Shown in pieces: positions 34,261 through 46,109 of a stretch of DNA of 64,000 bases; within the stretch, counting starts at the first letter, position 1; each line of letters opens with the position of its first letter. Below the pieces are notes generated by a model. The model was not told the origin of the DNA. It ran no database searches and worked only from the letters and a program-made list of their open reading frames with translations. Source of the DNA: Scilla litardierei (lineage: Eukaryota; Streptophyta; Magnoliopsida; Asparagales; Asparagaceae); NCBI GenBank assembly GCA_030789695.1, contig CM061130.1, positions 9,229,860-9,293,859 on the forward strand, written 5' to 3'. The translations under genes and the position numbers were made by a program.

Positions 34261-35952
34261 TTGGTATCCGAGCCATACGGGTTCGCCCCGGTCAAACCGC
34301 TGCCCCGTCGAACAGATGAACGAGGCGTTGTCTTTTTCACGAATGGGTATCCTACTATTATGGATATGGTAGGAACGCTTCATGACGGAGAGAACACAGC
34401 GGTTGTTCTTTTCACGTTAGGGTCTCCTACCATTACGGATATGGTAGGAACTCTCCATGACGGGAAGAACCGACCGTTCATATCGTCAAGCTCGCTCTCT
34501 TCATGGATGCTGAGTCTCCATTCATAGGGAATGTGAACTCTCTTCATGTGGAGCGTGTAGTTTACGAATTTTAAAGTATGTTAATTTTTCATTTTGGCAC
34601 ACCGCCATTAGAGAATAACTACTTTCTCAACGAACGGGTGCTTCATCGACGAACGGGTGTTACATCGAGGAAGAAGATGGTAGTTATTCTCATCGGGGAA
34701 GATGACTTTTGGTGCATGATCAACATGGCCAAATGGGCTATGAAGGCAACGCATCCCCCCTCCTCATGCGGAGGGGGTTGGCTACGGCCAATAACCACCA
34801 CAGCCACCCCTCCGGTGGGGGTGTGCGGCCAACCCCATGCAAGGGGGTGGCCGGCCATGGCCATATGGGCCATGGCCGGCCAAGGCAATAAGGCCATGGC
34901 CCGGCCATGGCCAGACCTGGCCGGCCCCGGCCAGGGCCAGGGGGCCCTGGCCGTGGCCAAGGCCAGGCCAGGGCCAGGGGCCGGCTTGGCCGGCCCTGGC
35001 AGTGGCCAAGGCCGGCGCCGTGGCCTCTGCCAGGGCCTGGCCGGCCCTGGCAGAGGCCAGGGCCGGCCAGGCTGGCCCTGGCAGTGGCCAGGGCCAGCGC
35101 CCTGGCCTCTACCAGGGCCAGGGCCGGCCCTGGCAGTGGCCAGGGCCAGCGCCCTGGCCTCTACCAGGGCCAGGGCCGGCCCTGGCAGAGGCCAGGGCCA
35201 GGCCCTGGCCGGCCTCGGCCAGGGCAGAGGCCCTGGCCGAGGGGCCAGGGCCCCTGGCCGACCAAGGTAGAGGCCCTGGCCGGCCCTTGGCCAGCCTCGG
35301 CCAGGGCAGAGGCTCTGGCCAGGAGAAGTGCCAGATCATTGGTTGGTCGACCAATTCGGCAAAAGGCCTTGGTCGAAAACAAACATGCCGACTAGCCCAT
35401 ACGGGGCTAACGACAGTCGTCTGCGGCAAAATTCTCCCATACGGGGGGAAGCGCCTGGATCCATACGGGAGCCGGCGACAATGGCTTGCAGAAACATCCC
35501 CTCAGGGGGAATCCGGCCTTGGCACGGATACGGCACAACCCCGGCAAATGGCCAGGAAGTGCCAAATATTTCACTGGTATCATAAGGGTACTAGGTTCAA
35601 ATATACAATTTTTGAAAATACGTTTTCATACGTTTTGAAAAATACGTTTTCAAAAACGCTTTTCCGCTGTGAAGTACTATAAGAGTACTATCGTTTGATA
35701 AGTGAGGGGGAAATATTGAAGGATTGTTCTAGATGGTGATTGGAATCGTAGAAACCTTTCTGATTCTATAACAACATCTTCAATATTTTTCCAAAGTAAC
35801 TTATCAAATTATAAATATCATTCCAAGTGGGAGTTGAAATTAGAACTATCCAAATGGGATATTCTATTATCATTTCAAATGGGAATTGTATTTTAAGAAT
35901 TTTTCAATGCAATGTTTTTTGATCAAACCTTCGGTTTTTGTGTCTTTTGCAG
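34207..35952 (+). other. Leader of copia-2 with candidate 1.75-kb intron
   Basis: Donor AAC|GTAAGTC at 34207. Acceptor TGTCTTTTGCAG ends at 35952, 15 bases before the gag ATG at 35968, with a T-rich tract ahead of it. Both match copia-1. The interval includes the primer-binding site and the GC-rich tract. Confidence 0.5.
34845..35325. repeat. GC-rich CCAGGG/CCCTGG repeat in copia-2 leader
   Basis: Same word composition as the copia-1 tract (GGCCAGGGCC, GGCCCTGGC) but a different arrangement, so the repeats turn over quickly while the composition is kept. Open frames here are artefacts. Confidence 0.9.
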
Positions 35953-35967
35953 CATTTTAAAAGTAAA

Positions 35968-38900
35968 ATGTCTTCCGCTTCAAAGAATATCGTCGCTGAG
36001 TTAAACAGAGGTGAAAAACTCAACGGCGATAATTACAAACTTTGGTCCATCAAGATACAATACGTTCTAGAGGAGCAAGAAGTGCTCGAAACTCTAAAGA
36101 ACGTTATGATTGAACCCGAGTTGGGCACTATGGCCCAACACAGACGAGACAAGGAAGCTTTTGATGCTTGGTCTCGGAAGAATAAGATAGCACGCATTAC
36201 GTTATTAAGCAGTATGGCTGATGACATAATGTGCATCTTCCGAGAGCATGACTTAGCCATGGACATATGGTCCAAGCTTGAGGAGAAGTTTGGTGGCACA
36301 TCGGTGTCCAAACTTCGTGCCTTAACTATAAGATTTGATTCAAACAAGAAACGTCCAGATCATTCCATGGGAAAACATCTGCGACATATGGCGAATCTAA
36401 TCTCAGAGTTAAAGGACGCATGTCATGTGCTCACTGATGAGCAACAAATCCAAGCAGTCATACGTTCCCTACCAAATGGGTGGGACCAAATGAAGATGCA
36501 TCTCACTCACAATGAGAGCATCAAGACCTTCAGTGATGTTTCCAAGCACCTCGAATTAGAGGAAGAGCGGCTTGCGGCTGCCAAGCCAAGTGCAGAAGTG
36601 CACATGGTTGCTAGTTCCTCACACGGGGGAAAGAAAAGGAAAGATCGTTCGAAGTCTACCAATGAACGTAATAAGCAACCTGAGTCTACCAAGAAACACA
36701 AACATAAGGGTGGGCACAAGAAATGGCACAAGAAGAAAGACTTGAAGAGGATCAAGTGCTTCAAGTGCAACAAGCTCGGTCACTATGCTCGTTCGTGTAC
36801 GAGTGGAAGCGACGATGTAACTTGTAATTATACTAGTTACATATGTATTTCTAGTTCAATATTTCTTGTGGAATCTAATCCATTTTGGATAATTGATTCA
36901 GGTGCCACCGACCACATAGCAAAGGACAGACGGTCCTTCGTGGAGTATCACCGGATACCCCCAAGGAACGAAGTGGATCTATGTAGGAAACAACACACGT
37001 GTTGAAGTGAAAGGCGTTGGGACTTGCAAGTTAGTCTTGGACAACGGCCGCACTCTCCTACTTCATGATGTTCTCTTTGCTCCAGATATTCGAAGGAATA
37101 TAATATCTGTGGTCGTGTTAATGGGTCTTGGTTATAGCTGGTTTTTTCATGATTGTAAAGTGGACTTGTGTTGTAATAATTCCTTAATTGGTACTGGGTT
37201 TGTATTTAAAGGATTTATTGTATTAAGTACAATGTATGACTCTTCATTATGTAATGAAAATTTCCTTGTTACAAATTCTTCGACTTATGAGTCTGATATA
37301 ATTTGTTGGCACGCAAGGCTTGGTCATATTGGACCAACACGAATGGATAGACTTGCCAAACGTGGCCTTCTATCCAATGTTTCAAAGGTTGAAATGTCGA
37401 CCTGCGAACATTGCCTTGTGGGGAAATCTTGTCGCAAGCCGTTTGGAACCGGCACAAGGGCCGAGGTTCCATTACAGCTCATCCATTCGGACATATGTGG
37501 TCCAATGAATGTCAAGACAAGACGCGGAAAGTCCTATTTCATCACTTTTATTGATGACTTCACCCGATTCGGACATATCTATTTGATATCCCATAAAAGT
37601 GAAGCATTAACCCGCTTTAAAAACTATATGAGTTTAGTGGAGAATCAATTAGATCGCAAGATTAAGGTCTTGCGAACCGATAGGGGCGGTGAATATCAAT
37701 CAACCAGTTTTAAGGAACTTTGTGATGAAAAGGGCATAGTGCATCAGGTAACTATGCCTTATACTCCTCAACAAAATGGTGTTGCTGAAAGGAGAAATAG
37801 GACTTTAATGGAAATGGTCCGTTCAATGATGGCGCAAGCTAACTTGCCAAGCACCTTTTGGGGTGATGCATTATTAACGGCCACTTTCATTTTGAACCGC
37901 GTACCCTCGAAATCAGTTAGCTCCACTCCTTATGAGTTGTGGAACCAAAGGTCTCCTGACTTAAACATTTTAAAACCTTGGGGATGTGCATCCTACGCAC
38001 ATATTTCCTCCCATAAGAATGGCAAACTTGGGCCATGGGGAAGGAAATGTATCTTTATACGATACGCAGAAAACTCCAAAGGTTATGTTTTCATTGGTCA
38101 GGAAGACAATGGGGGTCTAATTGAATTTGAATCGAGGGATGTCACTTTCTTGGAAAAAGAGTTTTCAAGACAGGGCGAGATAAGTCAGGACTTATCTCTA
38201 TTTGAGACTAATGATCAAGAAGGATTACCTCATTCGAGTGGGAGAATTCTTGGTGAAGAAGAAAATACGTTTCAAACTTCACCAATGGATGATATGAATG
38301 ACGCTAATCCTATTCCATACGGGAATAATGATCCAAGTGGGAGCATTTCTAACGACATTCCAAGTGGGAGTGATCTTAGAATTGATCTAAATTCGAGTCA
38401 ACAAGGACTTAAAGAATCTCAAATACGACGTAGTAGTCGTACAAGGTTGGCTCCTCTAAGATTTGAGGATGAATTTCCGTAAACCTTTATGACTTTACTA
38501 CAAGATGATTACGAGCCTGCTACTTTCAAACAGGCCGTATCATGCCCTGCGAAAGACAAATGGATGGAAGCGATGAAGGAAGAGTTGGAATCCATGAAAG
38601 TTAACCAAGTCTGGGACTTAGTTGACTTACCCAGAGGACGTAGAGCTATTGGGAACAAAAGGGTTCTCAAGATCAAGCATAAGGCTGATGGCTCTATTGA
38701 CAGATATAAAGCTCGCCTTGTCGCGAAATGTTTTATGCAACAGGAAGGGATAGACTACGAAGAGACCTTCTCACCTGTTGTCCGTTTTACCTCGATTCGC
38801 CTGATTCTGGTAATGGTAGCTTGCTTAGACCTCGAACTACATCAGATGGATGTAAAGACTGCTTTTCTCAATGGAGAATTGGACGCGGAGATCTGTATGG

Positions 38901-40075
38901 AACAACCAACAGGGTTTGTAAAAGAAGGAAACGAACATAAGGTTTGTAAACTTCGTAAATCCATATATGGTCTTAAACAATCCTCGAGGCAATGGTATAT
39001 ACGATTTCAAGAAGTTGTCTTATCAAATGGTTTTTCCATGCTTGATGAAGATAACTGTGTATATATCAAGAGGATTAAGAGCAAGTACATTATTATGTCT
39101 CTATATGTAGATGACATTTTAATAGCCAGAAATGACAAGGGCTTTGTGATGGATATCAAGGCTTGGCTTTCATCAGTTTTTGAGATGAAAGACTTGGGAG
39201 AAGCCGCATATATCCTTGGAGTTAAGATTTCAAGGAATCGTTCGAAGAAACTTCTTTCTCTTTCACAGGAGACTTATATAAAGAAGGTTTTAGAACGTTT
39301 TAATATGCAGGACTGCAAGTCCATTGATACTCATATAAGCAAGTGCGACAATTTATGTCTGAAATCATGTCCAAAGAACCAAAAGGAAAAGGAAATTATG
39401 GAAAAAGTTCCATATTCCAGTGCAGTTGGTAGTCTTATGTATGCTATGATGTGTACAAGACCGGACATCTGTTTTGCCGTTGGAATGGTAAGTCGTTACC
39501 AATCCAACCCAGGGCAAGTACACTGGAAAGCGGTTAAGAGGATATTGTGGTATCTCAAAGGAACTGCAGACTATGCTTTATGCTATCAAGGAGATGCTTT
39601 GAGGCTCGAAGGCTACACTGATGCTGATTGGGCGGGTGATCTCAATGAACGACGATCGACCTCAGGATATGTTTTTCTACTCGGATCTAGTGCAATATCC
39701 TGGAGTAGCAAGAAAAAATACTGCATCGCACTTTCAACTATGGAAGCCGAGTTTGTAGCATTTAGCATGGCAGTCTAAGAGGCGGTTTGGCTTAGGAAGT
39801 TCTTAGACAGGCTAATTGATGCAAGTGACTCAGGTGTTGTACCTATACACAGCGACAGTCAAGCATCTATAGCCTATGTCAAAGATCCTAAATTCCATTG
39901 TAAGACCAAACACATAGATATCCGCTACAAATTTGCAAAAGACTATGATAAGACCAAGAAGGTAGACATAAGGTACATATCTACGCATGAGATGATAGCG
40001 GATCCGCTTACGAAGGCGATCCCCAGAGATGTGTTTTACAAACACTTATCATCTCAAGGATTGTGTAAGAGCTGA
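35968..40075 (+). pseudogene. Copia gag-pol polyprotein, copia-2 (three lesions)
   Basis: ATG at 35968 (MSSASKNIVAELNRGEKL). Gag is followed by zinc knuckle CFKCNKLGHYARSC (about 36765-36805), protease IIDSGATDHI (about 36890), and integrase with the HHCC finger, LIHSDICGPM, LRTDRGGEY and AERRNRT, so all three catalytic acidic residues are present. Reverse transcriptase has YVDD (about 39105), and RNase H ends at the TGA 40073-40075. Only three lesions break it: one extra C in a C5 run at 36958-36962 (copia-1 has C4), and two CAA-to-TAA stops at 38480-38482 and 39776-39778. This is a close-to-intact polyprotein in an element that has lost its 3' LTR. Confidence 0.92.
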
Positions 40076-40595
40076 GTTGTACCAATGTAAATTCCCATGT
40101 CTGTATATGATCAAATTCAATAAAAGAATAAGTTCTTTTTTCAACATTGCATATGAATTTCTTAAGAAATGTTTGTGTACATTTTTTGAAATCTCAGCTG
40201 AATTTTTAGTATGTCAGACAGATTAAGGTTGGCTCTCTCACATGAGCAACCGCCTTATTTTATCAGACGGGTAAAATGAAGATGAGACCTGTTTAAAGTC
40301 AAAATAGTCAGACGGACGATTTAGAGTCATGACTTAAACAAAATGGTTGTGTGAAAGATCTGCATCATATGGATGCTTTCAAAAGATCTAAGAGGATTTT
40401 GAAATCCTATCTGTCTTATGCGGGATGTGAGTCCAGAAGATTATTTGAGTAGTAAAAGGGACTCAAAGTCAGACATTGTGGTGTCTGGTTATCATCCTTA
40501 CAACATCATTAAGACATACACTCCCTGGGAAAGGAGTGATGTTGTAATACGTATTCATACTACGTATGCATTTTGACCATTGGGTTAGAATATGA

Positions 40596-41771
40596 TTAGC
40601 GTTAGAAATCCAATCTCTTGGCTAATCCAATCTCTTGACTATTGGCTAATCCAATCTCTTGCACACCCTAATCAATGGAAATTCCTAGCTACCTGTAGTA
40701 AATCAATCATAACCCAACCGTCTATCAAATCCTAGCAACACATTAATTCGTTCATCACATTTCTAAAATCGGATCCATAGGGTTCATCCACATGCCCTAG
40801 AACAGCAGAACTACTCGCAACTATCATGACAATCACAGAAATAACGAATAAAAACATATAGAAATTCATGGTTGAGAGAAAACAATTCACAAAACCAAGA
40901 AATTTTGATAGAAAGACCAAACCAAATTTCCAATCTTCAATCTCCAGTTGAGAATTTCAATTAGAATAATGCTCAAAAACTAATTGCAGGTCTCTAAAAC
41001 TAGGAAGAAAACTAGCTTAAATACAAGCCAAAGTCCGCTAGAAAATCCTGACAGATTTGCCCCTGGCACAGCCCAGAACCCTAATTCGCGATACAGGCAG
41101 ACTGTGCCACTCGACCGAGTAGAACATGTCACTCGACCGAGTGACGGACCCAAAGAAAAACAGAGATATTGGGGGTTTTGGGGGTCTGTCGCTCTGTTCC
41201 ACTCAGCCGAGTGGTGTCCTTTATCGGTCGAGTGGGCTTTCTCACTTGGCCGAGTGAGTCTTCTGCTGATCTTCTCCAAACTTTAGAGAGTCAGCTAAGA
41301 ACTCAGGAGGAAAACCAAGTCGTACTCGGGCAAGTGGACTTCTTCACTCGGCCGAGTGAGTTCTTTCACTCACCGGAGTGGACTTTGACTCCAAGTGCTC
41401 TTGTATCCGTTGTACTCGGCCGAGTACGTTCCTTCACTCGGTCAAGTGAGCTGTCTGCTCAGCCGAGTGGGCTGTTTCTGGAGTCTTATCTTCTCCTCGC
41501 CTCCTCGTCGATTCTATTGAACTTCTTCTTCTTCCGCTCATCATCTAGCATTGCTAGCTCCTCGATAGGGTCACAGGCAGTGCTCCAGCATGCGTGAAAG
41601 TCTCTTGATCTCATTTATGCTCCAGATCGCTCCATATTTCCTGAAATCCAACAAAAACAAGAAATAGTGAAAAGCAACGTGATATCGTCGAATAATCGTG
41701 AAACCTGCAATATGGGCGATCGAAATGACATGCAAACATGCAGAAAAAAGGTGTAAAATAAGGAGCGATCA
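40596..41771 (-). repeat. 5' LTR of Athila copy B (partial)
   Basis: On the minus strand it starts TGATCGCTCCTTATTTTACACC at 41771 and is collinear with the first two-thirds of the copy A LTR, including a palindrome array at 41108-41469. It stops at about 40596; only the last 33 bp of the LTR reappear, at 33711. About 650 bp of LTR is missing between, lost together with the end of copia-2. Confidence 0.85.
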
Positions 41772-41779
41772 CTCTCATA

Positions 41780-42705
41780 TAGTGTCGTCAGCCGTAAGTC
41801 TAAGGGACAACCCCTTCGCTACTAAATGACTCTCCTATAGCGTCGTCAGACGTAAGTCGAAGGGGCCACCCCTTCGCCTTAAAGTGTCTTCAGCCGTAAG
41901 TCGACGGGATCTTCGTCGTTTGACCCCCTGGATCATGCGTGACTCCTCCCGTTGCTCCGTGAACTTATGATATCTTCATTATGTGTCCACTATGCTGTCA
42001 AACTCCTGCAAACACACAAAAACACGGAAAATTGAAAGAAAACAAGAAAACACGAGAAAATGGATACGAGACGGCGGAAAATAACGGAAGAACACAAAGA
42101 AAACGTGCGTGGATATATAAAATATACACACACATCAAGGGGCCACCCCTTCACCACTGAATGACTCTCCTAAAGTGTTGTCAGCCGTAATTCGAAGGGG
42201 CCACCCCTTCGCTACTGAACGACTCCCCTAAAGTGTTGTCAGCCGAAAGTCGAAGGGGCCACCACTTCGCCACTGAACAACTCTCCTAAAGTGTCGTCAG
42301 TCATAAGTTGAAGGGGCCACCTCTTCTCCACTAAATGACTATCCTAAAAACATCATCAGCCGTAAGTCAAAGGGACCACCCCTTCGCACTGAACGACCAT
42401 CCTAATACATCGTTAGCCGAAGGGCCACCCCTTCGCCACTAAACGACTCTCAAACATCGTTAGCCGTAAGTCGAAAGGCCACCCCTTCGCCACTAAACGA
42501 CTCTCCTAATACGTCGTTAGCCGTAAGTCGAAGGGCCACCCCTTTGCCACTAAACGACTTTCCTAATGCGTCGTCAGCCATAAGTCAAAGGGGCCACCCC
42601 TTCGCCATTGAATGAACCCCTCACGTCGTCAGCCGTAAGTCGAAGGGCCACCTCTTCGTCACAGAACAACGCCTATAACATCAGCCGTGAGTCGAGAAAA
42701 TCACT
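41780..42705. repeat. Tandem repeat with a hairpin core in the Tat-like 3' region
   Basis: About 14 degenerate units of 45-60 bp, each containing GTCAGCCGTAAGTCGAAGGG and a hairpin such as CGAAGGGGCCACCCCTTCG. A 210-bp non-repeated, A-rich stretch (about 41930-42140) interrupts them. Copy B is inserted at the left edge. The array lies upstream of the antisense ORF of a Tat-like element, a position known to generate satellite-like repeats in that lineage. The stretch 42706-42994 holds nothing I recognise. Confidence 0.82.
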
Positions 42706-42994
42706 CCTTCACCATGGAATGTAGTGGTCTATTTCTGACATGGTTCGAAGGCTTACCCTCGATCACCCTGAAGCAACGTCTAACCCATCGAAAGGGACCA
42801 GTAGGCATTGCGACCTCCACATGGTGCAAGCGGTGACAAACAAAGAGATGCAGCGACAAATAAAGACATACAAGCTAACTCTTCTGGCACTTTTTCTACA
42901 AAAATTTTTTTGTTTACATCTAAATTAGCCCCTATACATACAAAAAATTACTAAATCAGGAGTAAAGTGAGTGTCAAGATTCTACAACAACTGG

Positions 42995-45072
42995 CTATAC
43001 CCTTGGTCTCCCTCCAGCACGACCACGAACTGGGTCCCCCGAAGCTTTCGCTCCTGCACTGTCACCAATCATGGTGACAACTTCACCTGTGGGAGCAGCC
43101 TCCTCCATGCCTTGGCTCGATTCGTCATCACCAAGATCCGAAAACATCACCGGGATCTGGTCGATCTCAGTAAAGAGGTCAAGAAATCGATTCTTCATTT
43201 CCAATCGACATCGCTTGTAGCCTTCCTTGTATAGCTTGTCGAAGTCGAAAAACGAATCCTTGAATTCCTGAACAGCCCTCTCCACTGCGACCTTGACGCT
43301 GGGCTTCTCTTCCAGCAGAGCCTTCTCCACCTGCTCCCTCAAGGTGGATTGCTCGGCCTCTCTCTCACGAGACTCTCGTAAGTCGTGCTTGAGCCGCTCA
43401 ATGGTGTCCAGTCTCAACTTGCACAGAAGACCAACTTTAGCCAGCTCAGCCTGAGACTTCTCCACGGCCAACTTCACGGCCTCCAGGGTGACTTCGTGAT
43501 TATCCACCACTGGCACACGACGACGCAAAGCAGCGCTGGCCAGAAAGCCTGCCAACAATGCACGATAGTCAACATCCATGCTTGCCTTATTTACAGTTGA
43601 GGATGGTGCAATAATTACATGAACGCTAGCATGGACGGCAATTGAGCAAGCCGCTTATAGTCGACCCTCTCCACAACAGCCATGTCCCGTGGAAGGGTCG
43701 CATTTTCAGCAATGCGGGAGGCAGTCCTGCAGTCAAGAAGGGCGGAATCTTCTCGACTCATCAGAAACTCCGCTTGAATGAGCTCCTCCACGGAGGGATC
43801 AAATAGAGTCTGGGGAGATCGACTCTCCAACAAAATCGACCTGAATTCATCAGGGTGTCTTCAAACAACTGTACATGATGGAACAGGCCTCCCCAAGGCC
43901 AAGAGTCCTTGTGCAGAAGAAGCTCCAAAGGGACCTTGGTTTTCCCCGAATCTACCTCTGGAGAAATACCCCCTGCTGAGAAACCTGATCCGTAGCCTCA
44001 TTCGACCCAGACGGCTCTGAGTCGCTGAGAAGAAGTCTTCGCTTCCTCTTACCCCCTCAAGTGCAACCACTTCAAATTCAGAGGTGGGCATCCCCTTTCT
44101 CTTCTACTGAAGACGGGTCACCTGAGTAGTCCTCTCTACAACAACTGGTCTATCCTCTGGCAATTGGGCCGCCCTTTCCCCAGGGTCGGTACTCGAGGAG
44201 ATAACATGTTCACCTCAGCCTCTCTGTTAGAAGCATCAACCGCCTCCCTCAATGCAGGGTCCTCCTGATAATCCATGTCGGCCATGCATGTAGAATAAAC
44301 AAACAAGTTAAGCCAAAGAACAAGGGTCGAACAGTTGGCAGGCATGATCGAATCAACCTTTCATCCACACGGTCTGATGCAACACGTCGTCGGACCATGG
44401 CCACTTTGTCTTCCTCATGTTTTCTGGCAGAGTCGTTAATGTATAGGTGACCTCTTTCTCCTCTCTAATCAATGGCTTATCCTTGCCAAGGCCCAAGTTA
44501 GGGGCACTCCAGCCGGTGCAGAAGCTCGCCTCTCCTTGGAATACCACAAATACGAACTCCTCTTTTCATTTGGGATTGGAAAAGGGAAGGTCGTCAATCA
44601 GCTTCCTGCTTCGATTGGCCGTTATCGTGTACCAGCCCGGGGTCTTGAGGGGAGGGATCCAGAAGAAGTAATTGAACAGTTTTAGAGACAGTTCGATCCC
44701 CTTCATCATGCATAGAGCAATAAAGCCCATCAGCATCCCAATGGCATTCGGCATCAACTGGCAGAGGGAAATGTTCAAAGTGCATAAGAAGAACCGCATG
44801 AAGGGGTGCATGAAAAATCGAAGGCCTCATTAGAAAGCTTTGACATATACCCCCACTTTCCGGTCGCTAGGACGATGGACTCTCTTGTCCCTCCCAGGCA
44901 CCCAGATTTGGTAATCGAGGCGGACGTAATTACTCTGAAGCTCGGGGATTTGGTCAGTTCCAACTTTGGACCTCATATTTGCGAGCAAACCCGACTCCAT
45001 AATCCATTCCTTGTTCTTCTGCATGACAGTGACTAAGCTCCTCTCAGAGGCAGGGACAGAATACGAAGCCAT
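42995..45072 (-). pseudogene. Antisense extra ORF of second Tat-like element (broken)
   Basis: The start MASYSVPASERSLVTV at 45072 is followed, after a frameshift near 44830, by MHPFMRFFLCTLNISLC and MPNAIGMLMGFIALCMMKGI. These align with LHPFIVEFLQAHNVCLC and CPNAVGILVGFVVVCMLKGV of the antisense ORF at 488-2630. A further piece (44547-44353) matches its next block, ending HQTVWMKG against HKTVWPLG. The C-terminal part (43579-42995) is a Glu/Lys/Arg-rich coiled coil ending near 42995. At least three frame breaks are present. Pol of this element is not in the window. Confidence 0.72.
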
Positions 45073-45409
45073 TTCTTTCGAGAGAAGAAAAATCTAAATC
45101 AAAGGAGAATGAAGAAGATACATTCGCATTCTGTTGCTGGAACTATCTTATATAGGCAAGATGGCAGCCGCATGATGCAACATGTGTCGAAGATCTAAGG
45201 GCTCTGAGCATCTTGGATTTCGAACCGGTAAATCGTCCGAATTGGCGAGGCGGGTGTTTTGGCTCCTATAACTTGAGTGTTATTTTCTCGACTGCCACGT
45301 CCCATTAATGCGATGTAATGTCGCTTGACTTCAACAGGCAGACCCTTTGATGTCGTGCGACGGGTGGCCATTGTTGAATCATTGGGTCGGCACTCAAGAT
45401 GACTCGACC

Positions 45410-46109
45410 GACGGATAACTAAGGCCCACATGGCCCACAAGAGAAGCCCGATATCGACTCGGTCAAAGCCCATTGGCCAGTCGACTATTGCATCCCCCTC
45501 ACTCGAACATGGGATTAAAGACGAGCCCGTAATTAGCAGGAACATGGACAACATTCACTCTTATTAAAGAGGGAGGATCGTGGCACCATAATGGGTGACC
45601 GTTATCTCCCCAACGTCATTGAAGGGACCCAAAAGGTCTATAAATAATGTAAGGTTCCAATTCTCAAGGAATGAGATCTAAGACATGGACTCTACTCCTT
45701 CAGCTGATATTTCTTACATTATAGAGCTTGCAAAATCAAATCTAAGAGGAACCTCTGTAGGTCGATCTCAGCTGCTCCAAGCTCCCTCTCTTCCTTGAGT
45801 TCACATACTAACTTAAGCATCGGAGGGGATTTGGGTCGGGACCCAGATCCGACACCCCTGACGTTCCTCTGTGTTATAGGTCTTCGAGTCTCGATCTCCT
45901 GCGAAGGTCGCTATTGAGCTTCCCAACCTCGATCCGTCGACGTACAAGCTGATCGTGAGTCGATCGTACATCGCATCTCAACCAACATCCATCATCCGAC
46001 CCCGGTTCTACGAACCTAGGGTCCCACATCACTTGCTGACGAGGCTCTGACTTAGCACGAAGAGTCTACGTCAGCTTGACAACTGTCTCGGTCATTTTTG
46101 GACGTAACA
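45410..46109 (+). repeat. 3' LTR of second Tat-like element (partial)
   Basis: It ends GGACGTAACA at 46109, the inverted partner of the TGTTAC start of the Tat LTR at 2942. It contains TATAAATA near 45640 and the block GCATCGGAGGGGATTTGG (about 45817) shared with the first element. The 5' boundary is unclear because the expected TGTTAC start and polypurine tract are missing. Confidence 0.65.

Larger units (their letters stand above)
33712..40595 (+). mobile_element. Ty1/copia element copia-2, 3' truncated
   Basis: The 5' LTR (33712-34260), primer-binding site, GC-rich leader and nearly complete gag-pol match copia-1 in order. Homology to copia-1 stops at about 40592-40600, within the 3' untranslated region. 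The polypurine tract and 3' LTR are missing, and the next bases are Athila LTR (copy B). The 40076-40595 segment is untranslated sequence. It inserted into the copy B 5' LTR and was then trimmed by a deletion. Confidence 0.85.
6290..41771 (-). mobile_element. Athila-like Ty3/gypsy element, copy B (nested, RT-less)
   Basis: This is the oldest Athila-like copy, on the minus strand. In order it has 5' LTR 41771 to about 40596, then copia-2, then an LTR stub 33711-33679, leader, gag start 33545-32535, then copy A, then gag/protease 13354-11714, a palindrome array, ORF1 9987-8171, and 3' untranslated sequence to about 6290. Its 3' LTR is not in the window; the element breaks off at the Mutator-like remnant. 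Protease is followed by post-pol sequence (GGAGGCAACCAGACGG) without reverse transcriptase, RNase H or integrase, exactly as in copy A. Confidence 0.8.

Noticed and set aside
34578..35682. Open frames of 160-281 codons on the plus strand
   Set aside because: Same GC-rich leader artefact in copia-2; no domain and the same composition in all frames.
43861..44091. A short minus-strand ORF as a separate gene
   Set aside because: It sits between recognised blocks of the decayed antisense ORF at 42995-45072 and is best read as part of that pseudogene.
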